From: DATBVX01 sp963696675
Lineage (GTDB): Bacteria; Pseudomonadota; Gammaproteobacteria; Steroidobacterales; Steroidobacteraceae
DNA length: 64,000 bases
Reading direction: 5' to 3'
Assembly (NCBI GenBank): GCA_963696675.1
Contig: CAVOLM010000065.1
Coordinates: forward strand, 111,502-175,501
Numbering within the stretch: the first letter of the stretch is position 1; every line of letters begins with the position of its first letter. Position numbers and translations under genes: made by a program. Positions 18,970-29,915 of this stretch are shown one piece after another. The notes below the pieces were generated by a model. The model was not told the DNA's origin, ran no database searches, and was given only the letters and a program-made list of their open reading frames with translations.

Positions 18970-20662
18970 ATGGCGCGTGCGAGGGCAACTAGCATCCTCT
19001 GCTCCTGCGGCATCGCGCTGCTTGGCCTCGCGATGCGCGCCGACGCGCACGAGTTTCGCATCCTCTACGCGGAGCCGGTGAAAACCGGGCAGGTGCTTGC
19101 CCCAGGCGCGCGCGCCAATACGACCGCGCTCACCTCCATGGATTTTCAGGCCTATGGGCGCCAATTCGACCTCGCGCTCGAGTCAAACGAGCAGCTGTTC
19201 GCGGCCCTGCCCGTCGCTCAACGTGAAGCGCTGCGCGCCTACCCGGTCTTTCGCGGCCGCGTCATTGGAGCGCCGGGATCGTGGGTGCGCCTGACGCGAG
19301 TGGGCGATGCGCTCGAGGGTATGGTGTGGGACGGCAATGACCTCTATACGATCGAGCCGGCGCACCGCGCCAAGCGCTTCATGATCGACCCCGCGGGCGT
19401 CGCGGACAACGCCACGGTCATCTATCGTCTCTCCGACACGCTGTCGGATCTCGGCCCGCAGTTCTGCACGGTTCTGACGCCGGCCGAGAATTCCAGCTCC
19501 CTCGACGCTTACAAGGCGCTGGGGAGCGAGCTGCGTGCCAATCAGCCGCTCGCCGCTGCAGCGGCGGTCACTGGCCAAGTCCAGGTGGCCGTGATCGGCG
19601 ATTTCGAGTTCTCGAATGATCACCCGAGCGATGCCAGCAGCACGGTGATCACGCGCATGAACGTCGTCGACGGTATCTTCAGCGACCAGGTCGGCATCCA
19701 CATCGTCGTGGCTTCGGTCAACATCTTCGCTACGGACACCGATCCTTTCACCCCAACGACCGTGCCGGCCGAGCTCCTCAATCAGCTCGCCGACTACAAG
19801 AACGCTACCGACGCTATTCGCAGCACCGCGATCACGCACCTGATGACCGGGCGCGATTTCGACGGTTCGACCGTCGGCATCGCGTTCCTCGCTTCCCTTT
19901 GCAGTCCGCGCTTCGGTGTCTCCGTGAGCCAGGGTGGCACGGAGATCAGCGCTGCATCCGCGGCGCTCGTCGCCGCGCACGAAATGGGTCACAACTTCGG
20001 AGCGCCACACGATGCGGAGACCGATTCGACACAGAACCAGGCCTGCACCAGTGCTCCTGCGACGTTTCTCATGGCTGGCCGCCTGAACGGCAGCAGTACG
20101 TTCTCGCAATGCAGCCTCGATCAGATGCAACCTGAAATCAGCGCCGCCGCGTGCGTGCAACCGCTGTTGGCGGCGGATGCCGCCGTGACGGCGAGCCCAG
20201 CGAGTGTCAGCAGCCTCATCAACCAGCCGCTCGCCTACAGCGTCAACGTGAGCTCCGTTGGCACTGCCGCGGTCAATGGCGTGACCGTCAGCATTTCGAT
20301 CCCCGCGTCGGTCACTCTGCAGTCCGTCACCGCCGATGCAGGCAGCTGCTCGATGGGAACTGGTAGCACGACTTGCGATTTGGGCACGCTCGCTGCCGGC
20401 AGCTACGCGAAGAATCGACCTGGTCGTGCTCGGCAGCGAGGCGGGAACGGTCACGAGCTCTGCGAGCCTCGCGGCGAGTAACGATGCGTTCACGCAGAAC
20501 AACTCCGCCAGCGTCAGTCTCATGATCACCCAGCCGAGCGGAGCGTCCCCGCCTCCCGGCGGTCGTGGTGGCGGCGGCGGTGGAAGTGCAGGACTGCTCG
20601 AAGCAGTAATCCTGCTTGTGGGACTCAGCCGCCGTGCGCGCGCAGCGGCACGGTGCGCTTGA
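18970..20662 (+). CDS. Secreted M12B-like zinc metallopeptidase with GlyGly-CTERM tail (one frameshift)
   Basis: This secreted metzincin-type protease has a signal peptide (cleavage near ADAHE) and the extended zinc motif HEMGHNFGAPHD with first His at residue 337. After the catalytic domain comes a DUF11/CARDB-like beta-sandwich repeat domain. The frame breaks near 20,405. Deleting one base continues the repeat domain and reaches a Pro/Gly tail (PPPGGRGGGGGG), a hydrophobic helix (GLLEAVILLVGL) and a basic end (SRRARAA). That arrangement is a GlyGly-CTERM sorting signal, processed in other bacteria by rhombosortase after type II secretion. Restored length is 563 aa. Its last 38 nt overlap the convergent GGDEF-EAL gene. 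Confidence 0.8.
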
Positions 20663-22718
20663 GCAGCAGCTCGTCGATCGGCACTGGCAGGCCCAGCGCG
20701 AATCCCTGCGCGTAATCGACGCCGATTTCCCGGAGTTTCTCCAGCACGGTCGTCTGCTCGACGCACTCAGCCACGGTGCGCTTGCCCATGACATGACCGA
20801 TGCGATTGATGGCGCTCACCATCTCGAAGTTCACCGGATCATTGCCGAGATTGGCGTTGAACATGCCGTCGATCTTCAGGAAGTCGACCGTGAGTGCCTT
20901 CAGATACGCAAATGAGGACATGCCGGCACCAAAGTCGTCCAGCGCAAAGGCGATGCCGAGCTTGCGCAGCTCCATGATCAGCTGATTGGCCCGCGTGAGA
21001 TTGTTGATCGCCGCCGACTCGGTGATCTCGAAGCCGATGCGCTCCGGCGAGATGTCCGACTCGCGCAGGTTCTGTACGATGTAGTGCGCGAGCTCGCGGT
21101 CGCCGAGCGTATCGCCGGAAAGGTTGATGAAGAAGCGCTCCACCTCGCGAAGGTTCGTCAGATTGCGCTTGAGCCACGAGAACGCTGCACCGATCACCCA
21201 GCGATCGAGTCGACTCGCAAGGTTGTATCGATCCACCGACGGCATGAACGCGCCCGGCGGGACGCGCCGATCGTTCTCGTCGCGCAACCGCACCAGCAGC
21301 TCGTAGTGCACGCGCGCCTCATCGCCGCCGAGTGGCATGATCGGCTGCGCCTCGAGAAAAAAGCGATTCTCCGTCAGCGCCCGCTTGACCCGTGACACCC
21401 ACTGCATCTCGCCATGCCGACGCACGACGGCGGTGTCGTCCTCGCGGTACACGTGCACGCGGTTGCGTCCCTGGTCCTTGGCGGCATAGCAGGCAGCATC
21501 GGCTGCGCTCAGGACCTGTGTGACGCGTCGCTGGTTGCCTTCGATCGGAACCACGCCGATGCTCGCACCGGTGAAGAACGAATTCGTGCCCCACACGAAC
21601 TGGTATTGCTCGATGGCGCGACGCATTCCCTGCGCGACCTCGGCCGCGTTTTCCAGTGCGCAATCGTGCAGCAGCACCCCGAATTCGTCGCCCCCGAGGC
21701 GCGCCAGGCAGTCGTGCGTGCGAATGCGGCCCTGCAAGGTGGTCGCGAGCTGGCGCAGCAGCTCATCGCCAGCAACGTGACCGGAGGTGTCGTTGATCAC
21801 CTTGAAATTATCGAGGTCGAGATAGCACAGCGCGTGCGTGGCACCGCCGACCTGCGCACTTTCGATGGCCCGCTGCAGGCGCAGCTCGAACTCGCGGCGA
21901 TTGATGAGCCCAGTGAGCGCGTCGTGGCTCGCCTCGTAGGACAATTGCCGCGACAGCTCATGCGCCTCGGTGATATCCGTGAGCGTGCCTTCGTAATAGA
22001 GCACGCGCCCGTGCTCGTCATAGACCGCGCGCGAATTCTCCAGCACCACGATCTTGCGACCATCCTTGCGCTTGAGGATGAGCTCGGCGTTACGGATCTC
22101 GCCGCTCTCCTGGATGTTGCGGATCCAGTTCTCGCGGTCTTCCGGATACATGTAGAGGTCGCGGCCGATATCGAGCCCGAGCAGCTCGTCTTCGGATGCA
22201 TAGCCGAGCAGCCGCACCAGCGCCGGGTTGGCGGACATGAACTTGCCATCTGGCGTGGACTGAAACACCCCGGCAACGACATTCTCGTAGAGCTCGCGAT
22301 AGCGCGCCTCGGATGCCTTGAGCGCCAGCATCGTGTGCGTGCGCTCCGTTGCGTAGCGCAGCGCCTTGTCGAGGAGGTTGCTGACCACATGCTGCTTGAC
22401 CAGGTGATCCAGCGCGCCGCGCGCGACGGCTTCAGTGCCGAGCTCTTCTTCGCCGCGTCCGACGAGGACCACGATGGGAACGTCGTTCGCCTTGGGCTGC
22501 ACTCTCAGGAAGGTCGTCAGCCCGATGCTGTCGGGCAGCGCAAGATCGAGGAGGATGACGTCGATGCCGCCGAGTTTCAGCCGCACCAGGGCGGCTGCGA
22601 GCGTGGTGACGATTTCAAGCGCGTAGGGCTGGCCGTGAATTTCGGCCAGCTCCTCGCGGATCATCCGTTGATCATCAGGGCTCGCATCGATGAGCAGTAC
22701 GGTGGCGACGTCGGCCAT
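20625..22718 (-). CDS. REC-PAS-GGDEF-EAL c-di-GMP regulatory enzyme
   Basis: This is a cytoplasmic 697-aa protein. It has a receiver domain (1-125, phospho-acceptor in LLDLALPD), a PAS domain (about 140-260), a GGDEF domain with intact RLGGDEF and an upstream RxxD I-site (RTHD), and an EAL domain. The EAL catalytic residues are all recognisable: YELLVRL, FINLSG, FEITES, LDDFGAGMSS, FLKIDG and AECVEQ. Both synthesis and hydrolysis of c-di-GMP are therefore possible. The receiver implies control by an unlinked kinase. Its 3' end overlaps the metallopeptidase gene tail to tail. Confidence 0.9.
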   Translation of the reverse strand: MADVATVLLIDASPDDQRMIREELAEIHGQPYALEIVTTLAAALVRLKLGGIDVILLDLALPDSIGLTTFLRVQPKANDVPIVVLVGRGEEELGTEAVARGALDHLVKQHVVSNLLDKALRYATERTHTMLALKASEARYRELYENVVAGVFQSTPDGKFMSANPALVRLLGYASEDELLGLDIGRDLYMYPEDRENWIRNIQESGEIRNAELILKRKDGRKIVVLENSRAVYDEHGRVLYYEGTLTDITEAHELSRQLSYEASHDALTGLINRREFELRLQRAIESAQVGGATHALCYLDLDNFKVINDTSGHVAGDELLRQLATTLQGRIRTHDCLARLGGDEFGVLLHDCALENAAEVAQGMRRAIEQYQFVWGTNSFFTGASIGVVPIEGNQRRVTQVLSAADAACYAAKDQGRNRVHVYREDDTAVVRRHGEMQWVSRVKRALTENRFFLEAQPIMPLGGDEARVHYELLVRLRDENDRRVPPGAFMPSVDRYNLASRLDRWVIGAAFSWLKRNLTNLREVERFFINLSGDTLGDRELAHYIVQNLRESDISPERIGFEITESAAINNLTRANQLIMELRKLGIAFALDDFGAGMSSFAYLKALTVDFLKIDGMFNANLGNDPVNFEMVSAINRIGHVMGKRTVAECVEQTTVLEKLREIGVDYAQGFALGLPVPIDELLLKRTVPLRAHGG

Positions 22719-22776
22719 GCCGAGGCGAGTATAGTCCTAGTCGCACAGCTTCGATGCGGTAACGTATCGAACCCGT

Positions 22777-25700
22777 TCAGCCCACCGGACGAAGGATCAC
22801 GAGCAGATCTTTCGCATCGACCTGCATGCCGGGATGTGCCAGCACTTCAGCGACCTCACCTTCGCCTTCCGCGCGCACCGCGGCCTCCATCTTCATCGCC
22901 TCGAGCGTCACCAGCAGATCGCCGCGCGCGACTTTCTGGCCGGCCCTGGCTGCGACTGTTACGACCGAGCCCGGCATCGGCGCACCCACGTGAGCGGGAT
23001 TGCCGGGCTCGATCTTGCGCGGTGCCGGCTTGCTCGCGACCCGGCTGCGATCCGGCACGCGCACCGAGCGCGGCAGTCCGTTGAGCTCGAAGAACACCGG
23101 TGCGCGTGCCGTCATCGTGGATCTCACTGACGGCGACGAAGCGCACGATCAGCGTCTTGCCACGCTCGAGATCGAGGCTGATCTCCTCGCCCGGCTCCAG
23201 CCCGTAGAAGAAGACAGCGCTCGGCAACGTGCTCACGTTTCCAAAACGAAATCGGTCCGCGGCGTAGTCGGTGAACACCTTCGGATACATGAGGTAGGAG
23301 GCGAGCTCGGTGTCGCTGATCTCGCGGCCGCAACGCCGTGCCGCCTCGGCGCGTTCACGCTCGAGGTTCGCCGCTCCGAGGACCTCGCCCGGGCGCACCC
23401 CGAGCGGCTTCGTGTCCTTCAGGATCTTGCGCTGCAGGTCTTGCGGAAAGCCGCCGTACGGCTGGCCAAGATCGCCGCGAAAGAGCTGCACGACCGATTC
23501 CGGAAACGCGATCTCGACTGCCGGGTCGAGCACCGCATCGCGCGTGAGCCCGGCGGTGACCATCATGAGGGCAAGATCGCCGACCACCTTCGAGGTGGGC
23601 GTCACCTTGACGATGTCGCCGAACATCTCGTTCACCTGCGCGTACGCGCGGGCCACCTCCGGCCAGCGATGCTCCTCGATACCGAGCGAACGCGCCTGCT
23701 CGCGCAGGTTGGTGTATTGCCCGCCCGGCATGCCGTGCACATAGACCTCGGATGCGCCCGCGCGAATGTCGCTCTCGAACGCGGCGTAGATGTGTCGCAC
23801 CTGCTCCCAGTACGAGGAAATGCTGCGCAGCTTTTCCGGATCGAGACCGCTGTCGCGAGGACCGAAGCGCAGTGCCTCGACGATCGAGCCGAGATTGGGC
23901 TGGGAGGTGAGGCCGCTCAGCGCGTCCACTGCACCATCGACGGCATCGGCGCCGGCGTCGACTGCCGCCAGCACGCTGGCAGCGGCGATGCCGCTGGTGT
24001 CGTGCGTATGGAAGTGAACCGGTAGCCCGATCTCCTCCTTGAGCGCCTTGACCAGGGCGTGCGCGGCTCGCGGCTGACACAGGCCAGCCATGTCCTTGAT
24101 GCCGATCACGTGCGCGCCGGCCGATTGCAGTGCCTTCGCCAGCTTCACGTAGTAGCGCAGATCGTACTTGGTGTTCGCCGGGTCGGAGAGATTGCCCGTG
24201 TAGCAGAGCGCAGCCTCACACAGCTTGCCGCTCTCCAGGACCGCGTCGATTGCGACCCGCATGTTTTCGACCCAGTTGAGCGAATCGAAGATGCGGAACA
24301 CGTCGATCCCGTTGGCGGCCGCCTGTTGCACGAAGTAGCGGACCACGTTGTCTGGATAGTTCGTGTAGCCGACGGCGTTCGCCGAGCGCAGCAGCATCTG
24401 CAGCAGCAGGTTCGGCATGCGCTCGCGCAGCGCCCGCAAGCGCTCCCACGGATCTTCCTTCAGGAACCGCAGCGCGACGTCGAAGGTCGCACCGCCCCAG
24501 CATTCCACCGAAAAGAGCTGTGGCAGCAGTCGCGCGTAGGCCGGTGCAATCGCCACCAGGTCGATCGTGCGGATGCGCGTTGCCAGGAGCGATTGGTGCG
24601 CATCGCGCATGCTGGTGTCGGTGAGCAGCACGCGCTTCTGTGCGAGCATCCACTGGGCGAATCCCTGTGCTCCGAGCTCATCGAACATCTGTTTACTGCC
24701 CGGCGGCGGCGGATCCGATGAGACCCGCGGCAGGCGCGGCGCAACGCGCGTCGGCGGTCGGGGGCGATTCTTCACCTCGGGATTGCCGTTGACCACGATC
24801 TCGCCGATGTAGTTGAGCAGGCGCGTGGCTCGATCGCGGCGGCGCGGGAACTGGAACAGCTCCGGGGTCTCGTCGATGAAGCGCGTCGTGTAGTCGCCGC
24901 GCGCGAAGCGCGGGTGCGTGATCAGCTGGTCGAGAAAGCGCAGGTTCGTGACGACCCCGCGGACGCGAAATTCCCACAGGGCGCGATGCATGCGCGCGAT
25001 CGTCTCCTCCGGGGAGGGCGACCACGCCGTTACTTTCACCAGGAGCGAATCGTAGTAGCGCGTAATGATGGCGCCGGAATATGCCGTGCCGGCATCGAGG
25101 CGAATGCCGAAGCCGGCGGGGCTGCGATAGGCCGTGATGCGCCCGTAGTCGGGCACGAAATTGTTCTCCGGATCCTCCGAGGTCACCCGGCACTGCAGCG
25201 CGTGTGCGCTGATCCGGATTTCCTCCTGGCGCGGCACGCCGCTGTGGGGTGTGCCGATCGTAGCTCCGTCCGCGATGCAGATCTGGGCTTTCACGAGGTC
25301 GATACCGGTGACCGCCTCGGTCACCGTATGCTCGACCTGGATGCGCGGGTTCACCTCGATGAAGAAAAACCGCCCGCTGTCCGCGTCCTGCAGGAATTCC
25401 ACCGTGCCGGCACCGCGATAGCGTGCGGCCCGACCGATGCGTAAAGCCGCCTCACACAGTTCACGACGCTGATCGTCGGAAAGAAAGACCGCGGGCGCCC
25501 GCTCGACGACTTTCTGATTGCGACGCTGCACCGTGCAGTCGCGCTCGAAGAGGTGCACCAGGTTCCCGTGCGCATCGCCCAGAATCTGCACTTCCACGTG
25601 GCGCGCGCGACGGATGAGCTTTTCGAGGTACACCTCGTCGTTGCCGAAAGCGGCTTGGGCTTCGCGCCGTGCCGTGGCGAGCAGCTCCGCCAACTGCGCC

Positions 25701-26239
25701 TCACTTTCCACGATGCGCATGCCGCGGCCACCGCCGCCCCAGCTCGCCTTCAGCATGAGCGGGTAGCCGACTTCGCCCGCGAGTCGCGTACTGTGCGCTG
25801 AATCGCGAGGCAAGGCTGCTGTCGCCGGCATGACGGGGACGCCGGCGCGGACTGCAAGCTCGCGCGCGCGAACCTTGTTGCCAAGCTCGCGCATGGTCGG
25901 CGCGCCCGGGCCGATGAAAATCAGGCCCGCGCCCTCGCAGGCCGTGGCAAAGTCGGGGTTCTCGGACAGAAAGCCGTAGCCGGGATGAATCGCATCGACT
26001 TCCGCTTCGCGCGCGATGCGGATCACGTCAGCCATGTCGAGATATGCCTCGACCGGGCCTCTCCCCTCGCCGACGAGGTAGCTCTCGTCCGCTTTCATCC
26101 GATGCAGTGAAAAGCGGTCCTCCTGCGAGTGGATCGCAATAGTGCGAATGCCGAGCTCGTTGGCCGCGCGCATCACGCGGATCGCGATCTCGCCGCGATT
26201 GGCGATCAGCAGGCTCTTGATGCGGGTGGTGCGCGGCAT
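22777..26239 (-). CDS. pyc: Pyruvate carboxylase, single-chain (one frameshift)
   Basis: This biotin enzyme carboxylates pyruvate to oxaloacetate for anaplerosis. It has biotin carboxylase (1-450, ATP-grasp motif GGGGRGMR, DCTVQRRNQKVVE), carboxyltransferase (about 540-800, starting TDTSMRDAHQSLLATR), PC tetramerisation and biotinyl domains in order. The biotinyl domain (EAMKMEAA) lies in another frame. Removing one C near 23,107 converts HDDGTRTG... to HDDGTRTVFFELNGLPR and yields 1,153 aa, the normal size. The ATG at 26239 starts the standard IKSLLIANRGEIAIR sequence. It is divergent from the isoaspartyl peptidase gene across 63 bp. Confidence 0.9.
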
Positions 26240-26302
26240 GGTTCGCTCTCCGAGGCCATGCGAAGATAGCAAAATCGCATTGCCAATCGGCGGGGGTGGG
26301 GG

Positions 26303-27301
26303 ATGAAGATCAGTGGTCTGCTCGCCGGGCTTACCTTGCTAGCGTTGGGAGACGTCGCCATGGCGGACAAAGCCGCGTTCGGAATCGCGATTCACGGCGG
26401 TGCAGGGACGCTGCCGCGCAGTGAAATGACTGCCGACCTCGAGTCGAAATACCGCGCGGACCTCGCCCAGGCGCTCGATGCCGGCTATGCCGTGCTCGAA
26501 TCGGGTGGTTCGAGCGAGGATGCCGCGATCGCCGCGGTCAAGATCCTCGAGGATTCGCCGCTCTTCAACGCTGGTCGCGGCGCGGTTTTCAATCGGGCCG
26601 GCGAAGTTGAGCTCGATGCCGGCCTCATGGACGGCGCAACCGGCCGCGCGGGTGCGGTGGCGGGACTCAAGCACATCCGCAATCCCATTGAACTCGCGCG
26701 CCTGGTGATGGAAAAGACACCGCACGTCATGCTCATCGGTCCGGGTGCCGAGGAGTTTGCACTGGACCAGGGCATGGACCTGGTACCGAACAGCTACTTC
26801 TACACCGAGCGGCGTCGACAGCAGCTGGATCGCGCCCTGAAGGGCGACAAGATGGCCGCGATCAAGCTCAACTACTTCGGCACCGTCGGCGCCGTGGCGC
26901 GCGATCGCAAGGGCAACCTTTTTGCGGCGACTTCCACCGGGGGCATCACTGCCAAGATTCCCGGCCGCGTTGGTGACTCGCCCCACATTGGCGCGGGCAC
27001 CTATGCAAACAACCGCACCTGCGCGGTGTCAGCAACGGGCCAGGGCGAGTTCTTCATCCGCTCGGTGGTCGCTTACGACATCCATGCGCTGATGGACTAC
27101 AAAGGACAGACGTTGCGACAGGCTGTCGAGGAGGTCGTTCAGCACAAGCTGCGAGCGCTGCCGGCTGAAGGTGGCGTCATCGCGATCGATGCGCAGGGCA
27201 ACATCGTCATGAGCTTCAACACCGAGGGCATGTTCCGGGGCGCGCGCGATTCCAAAGGCCGCAACGAACTGTCGATCTACCAGGAGGATTCGAAGCGCTG
27301 A
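26303..27301 (+). CDS. Exported isoaspartyl peptidase / plant-type L-asparaginase
   Basis: This Ntn-hydrolase of 332 aa cleaves isoaspartyl dipeptides or asparagine after self-processing into two subunits. The N-terminus is a signal peptide ending at AMA, so it acts in the periplasm. The conserved IHGGAGTLPR begins the mature part. The processing and nucleophile site is Thr194 in YFGTVGAVARD, and the substrate-binding stretch STGGITAKIPGRVGDSPHIGAGTYA is complete. It is convergent with the GGDEF gene, which ends 6 bp beyond its stop. Confidence 0.92.
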   Translation: MKISGLLAGLTLLALGDVAMADKAAFGIAIHGGAGTLPRSEMTADLESKYRADLAQALDAGYAVLESGGSSEDAAIAAVKILEDSPLFNAGRGAVFNRAGEVELDAGLMDGATGRAGAVAGLKHIRNPIELARLVMEKTPHVMLIGPGAEEFALDQGMDLVPNSYFYTERRRQQLDRALKGDKMAAIKLNYFGTVGAVARDRKGNLFAATSTGGITAKIPGRVGDSPHIGAGTYANNRTCAVSATGQGEFFIRSVVAYDIHALMDYKGQTLRQAVEEVVQHKLRALPAEGGVIAIDAQGNIVMSFNTEGMFRGARDSKGRNELSIYQEDSKR

Positions 27302-27307
27302 GGAGCT

Positions 27308-28528
27308 TCAGGCCTTCTTCGGCGCGCGGAACGCTCCGGTCGTCAGGTTCGCGTACTCGGTCTCCATCACCACGACGCGATTGCGCCCCTTGCGCTTGGC
27401 AGCGTAGAGCGCCTCATCCGCGAGCTGGATGAGCCCCGCGTGGCTGCGGGTCGCAATCGGCCGCACACAAGCCGCACCGATACTGGCAGTGAGGACCGGT
27501 GCCACCGTGGAGCGTTCGTGCGCCATGCCGAGCTCCTCGATCGCGGCACGCGCGCGCTCGGCAACCTCGGTAACGAACCCATGATCCACTCCGTAAAGCA
27601 CCAGCGCGAACTCCTCGCCGCCGTAGCGCGCGGTGAAGTCGAGCGGGCGACGTGCGAAACGGCTGAAAGCGATCGCTACCGCACGCAATGTCTCATCGCC
27701 CGCCTGGTGCCCGTAGCAGTCGTTGAAGGGCTTGAAGAAATCGATGTCGAGCAGGAGCAGTGCCAGCGGCGAGCCCTCTCGTACCGCCTGGTTCCAGAGC
27801 TCCTCGATGCGCTCGTCGAACATGCGGCGGTTGTAGATGCGGGTCAGTCCATCGCGTGCCGCCATGTCACCGAGCAACCGCGCTTCGAGATAGCCGACGC
27901 GGTTGGCAGTCTCCAGGTGATAGCAGACGACCGCGCCCACTACGTTGGTGAGCGCCAGCAGCATGATGCTGTACGCGGCTTCTCTAGCCGGCATGTCCGA
28001 GATCAGGATGGTGGCGGCATACACCGCCAGCGCGATGAGATTCGAGACCAGCGCGGCGTAGAACAGCATGCCGACGAGGAAGTACATGTACATCGTCGTG
28101 ATGACGAGCGTCGCGAATATGAGCTGCGTGCCTGCCTGCAACTCCGGAGCCACGATGGCCACCACGCATATGCCGCAGATCGGCGCGCAGATCCGCACGA
28201 TGCCCGGATACCAGCGTGCGTAGGCCTCGGTATAGGTCACGGCAAGCGTCACGCCGATCAGCGGCAGGATCACGGCGAACCGCAGCATGTCGGACACCGA
28301 TGGCGTCACGGTGCCGAGAAGCCAGCGATCGAGCAGAGCGAAGGCCGCGATCAGAGCGATCGCGAGCAGCAAGTTGCGACGCAGCTGGCGCCGCAGGGCC
28401 AGCAGGTGGGCGGCGCGAAATTCCTGCTCGAGTGCAGGTTCGAAACGCAGCCCGCGAAAGCCCTCCCGCAACTGCAGCGCCACAGCTGATTCGGCAAGTT
28501 CGCCGCCTGCCTTCAGTTCACGAGGCAT
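27308..28528 (-). CDS. Membrane diguanylate cyclase (GGEEF), second of a tandem pair
   Basis: This is an inner-membrane protein of 406 aa with an N-terminal cytoplasmic stretch, about six transmembrane helices (about 55-205) and a C-terminal GGDEF domain. The active site is RYGGEEF and the inhibitory I-site RPLD precedes it by five residues, so it is probably an active, product-inhibited cyclase. The start at 28528 lies 12 bp after the stop of its degenerate paralogue, indicating an operon. The membrane part resembles that of the neighbour, implying duplication. Confidence 0.88.
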   Translation of the reverse strand: MPRELKAGGELAESAVALQLREGFRGLRFEPALEQEFRAAHLLALRRQLRRNLLLAIALIAAFALLDRWLLGTVTPSVSDMLRFAVILPLIGVTLAVTYTEAYARWYPGIVRICAPICGICVVAIVAPELQAGTQLIFATLVITTMYMYFLVGMLFYAALVSNLIALAVYAATILISDMPAREAAYSIMLLALTNVVGAVVCYHLETANRVGYLEARLLGDMAARDGLTRIYNRRMFDERIEELWNQAVREGSPLALLLLDIDFFKPFNDCYGHQAGDETLRAVAIAFSRFARRPLDFTARYGGEEFALVLYGVDHGFVTEVAERARAAIEELGMAHERSTVAPVLTASIGAACVRPIATRSHAGLIQLADEALYAAKRKGRNRVVVMETEYANLTTGAFRAPKKA

Positions 28529-28539
28529 TTCCGTACCGC

Positions 28540-29778
28540 TCAACGGGCGCGTGCGACCGCGAGTGCGACTTCGGCGCGGAACATCCCGGTCTGCACCAGC
28601 GAGGATTCCGATTCGCGTGCCGCGGCGCGATCCCCGCCCTTCTCGTGCGCTTCGCGCAGCGCCGCCTGTGCCAGGTCGATAAAGGCATCGCGGCTGTCGG
28701 AAACACGGGGCACCGTCAGCGCCACACCCACACTGACCGTGAGGTGCCGGCCGTTCGGCGAGTCCGGATGGGGGATGCCGAGAGCGGCGATGGCGGCGCG
28801 CACGTGCTGCGGAATGTCCTCGGCATACACCCGATCCGGGTTGGCGAGCACGATGGCGAACTGGATCCCCGAGTAGCGCGCGCAGAAATCGAGCGGCCGA
28901 CGCGCGCACCCGGCGATGGCGGCAGCGAGTTGCTTGATGCAGTCATCGCCGGCCTTGAGACCAAAACGGTCGTTGTAGCTGCGGAAGTTGTCGGCATCGA
29001 CCAGCATCAGGACCACCAGTGACTTGTCGACGATCGACTGCTGCCAGACGCGTTCGAGATAGCGATCGAAGACCCGCCGGTTGAAGACACCGGTGAGGCC
29101 GTCGCGCTCACCAAGATGTGCGATGACGACCGCCTCCAGATAGGCCGCTCGTACGGCGTGCTCGAGCGCGTAGGCCGCGGCGCAGCCAATGCCGACCACA
29201 GTAATCTGGGTCAGGGCGTAGGGAATCACCTGCGCCGCGCCCCAGCCCGCGAACATCACCGTGCCGATGGCGATCAGGGCCAGCGCGCCGCAGACGTCGA
29301 GCGCCGGCCAGAAGCGCAACCCCATCGTGGTGCAACCGATGAGCAGCGCTGCGCTCACTCCTGAAAACGCGAGCGGCGCTGCGGCGCGCGCCAGGAATCC
29401 GTCCAGGACGATCGCGGCGATCGTAAAGCCGGCAAAAACCAGCGTGTTCGCGCGCACCAGAGCCTCGTGGCGCCCAAGGACGTACGTCATGCCGAAGCCG
29501 AGCGCCGCGATCGGCAGCATCACGACCAGGCGCAGGACATGCGAGAGCGGCACGAAGGCCGGCGGCAATTGCCAGTGATCGAGAATCCACAGGGCCAGCG
29601 ACAGCAGGGCCAGGGCGGCGAATCCGGCCCTCATCCAGGGAAGGATCTTCTGGCGATGGGTGCGGCGAAACTCGCCCTCGAGTGGCTCACCGAACTCAAG
29701 TTTCGGGAAACCCGTGTCGAGTTGGCGCGCTGCGGCCGTGTCCTGGGCGTCGCTCGGGACCAGAGTGAAACGCATCAT
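28540..29778 (-). CDS. Membrane protein with degenerate GGDEF domain (SGIQF), probable c-di-GMP receptor
   Basis: This 412-aa protein has the same layout as the gene downstream: an N-terminal cytoplasmic tail, about six transmembrane helices, then a GGDEF fold (ERDGLTGVFNRRVFDRYLER). The active-site motif reads SGIQF in place of GGEEF, so cyclase activity should be lost. The I-site RPLD is retained at the correct spacing (RRPLDFCARYSGIQF). Inactive GGDEF domains with an intact I-site, such as PelD, act as c-di-GMP receptors. It is first in a two-gene operon with an apparently active cyclase, which suggests a local sensing pair. Confidence 0.85.
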   Translation of the reverse strand: MMRFTLVPSDAQDTAAARQLDTGFPKLEFGEPLEGEFRRTHRQKILPWMRAGFAALALLSLALWILDHWQLPPAFVPLSHVLRLVVMLPIAALGFGMTYVLGRHEALVRANTLVFAGFTIAAIVLDGFLARAAAPLAFSGVSAALLIGCTTMGLRFWPALDVCGALALIAIGTVMFAGWGAAQVIPYALTQITVVGIGCAAAYALEHAVRAAYLEAVVIAHLGERDGLTGVFNRRVFDRYLERVWQQSIVDKSLVVLMLVDADNFRSYNDRFGLKAGDDCIKQLAAAIAGCARRPLDFCARYSGIQFAIVLANPDRVYAEDIPQHVRAAIAALGIPHPDSPNGRHLTVSVGVALTVPRVSDSRDAFIDLAQAALREAHEKGGDRAAARESESSLVQTGMFRAEVALAVARAR

Positions 29779-29915
29779 CGCTCCGTGGACGGCGACGAAG
29801 CCTTACGGTAGCGGGTAGGGCCTGTCTGGCTATTGCGCCAGAGCCGTGGACGTCGGAAAGCGACCGGCGCGCACAGAACCGGTTGATCGGCTTGACTTGG
29901 AGGATGGGGCCCGCT

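Noticed and set aside
22856..23127. Split pyruvate carboxylase with a separate biotin-carrier subunit
   Set aside because: The second ORF lacks its own start site and joins the main chain exactly when one base is removed, giving the normal single-chain length.
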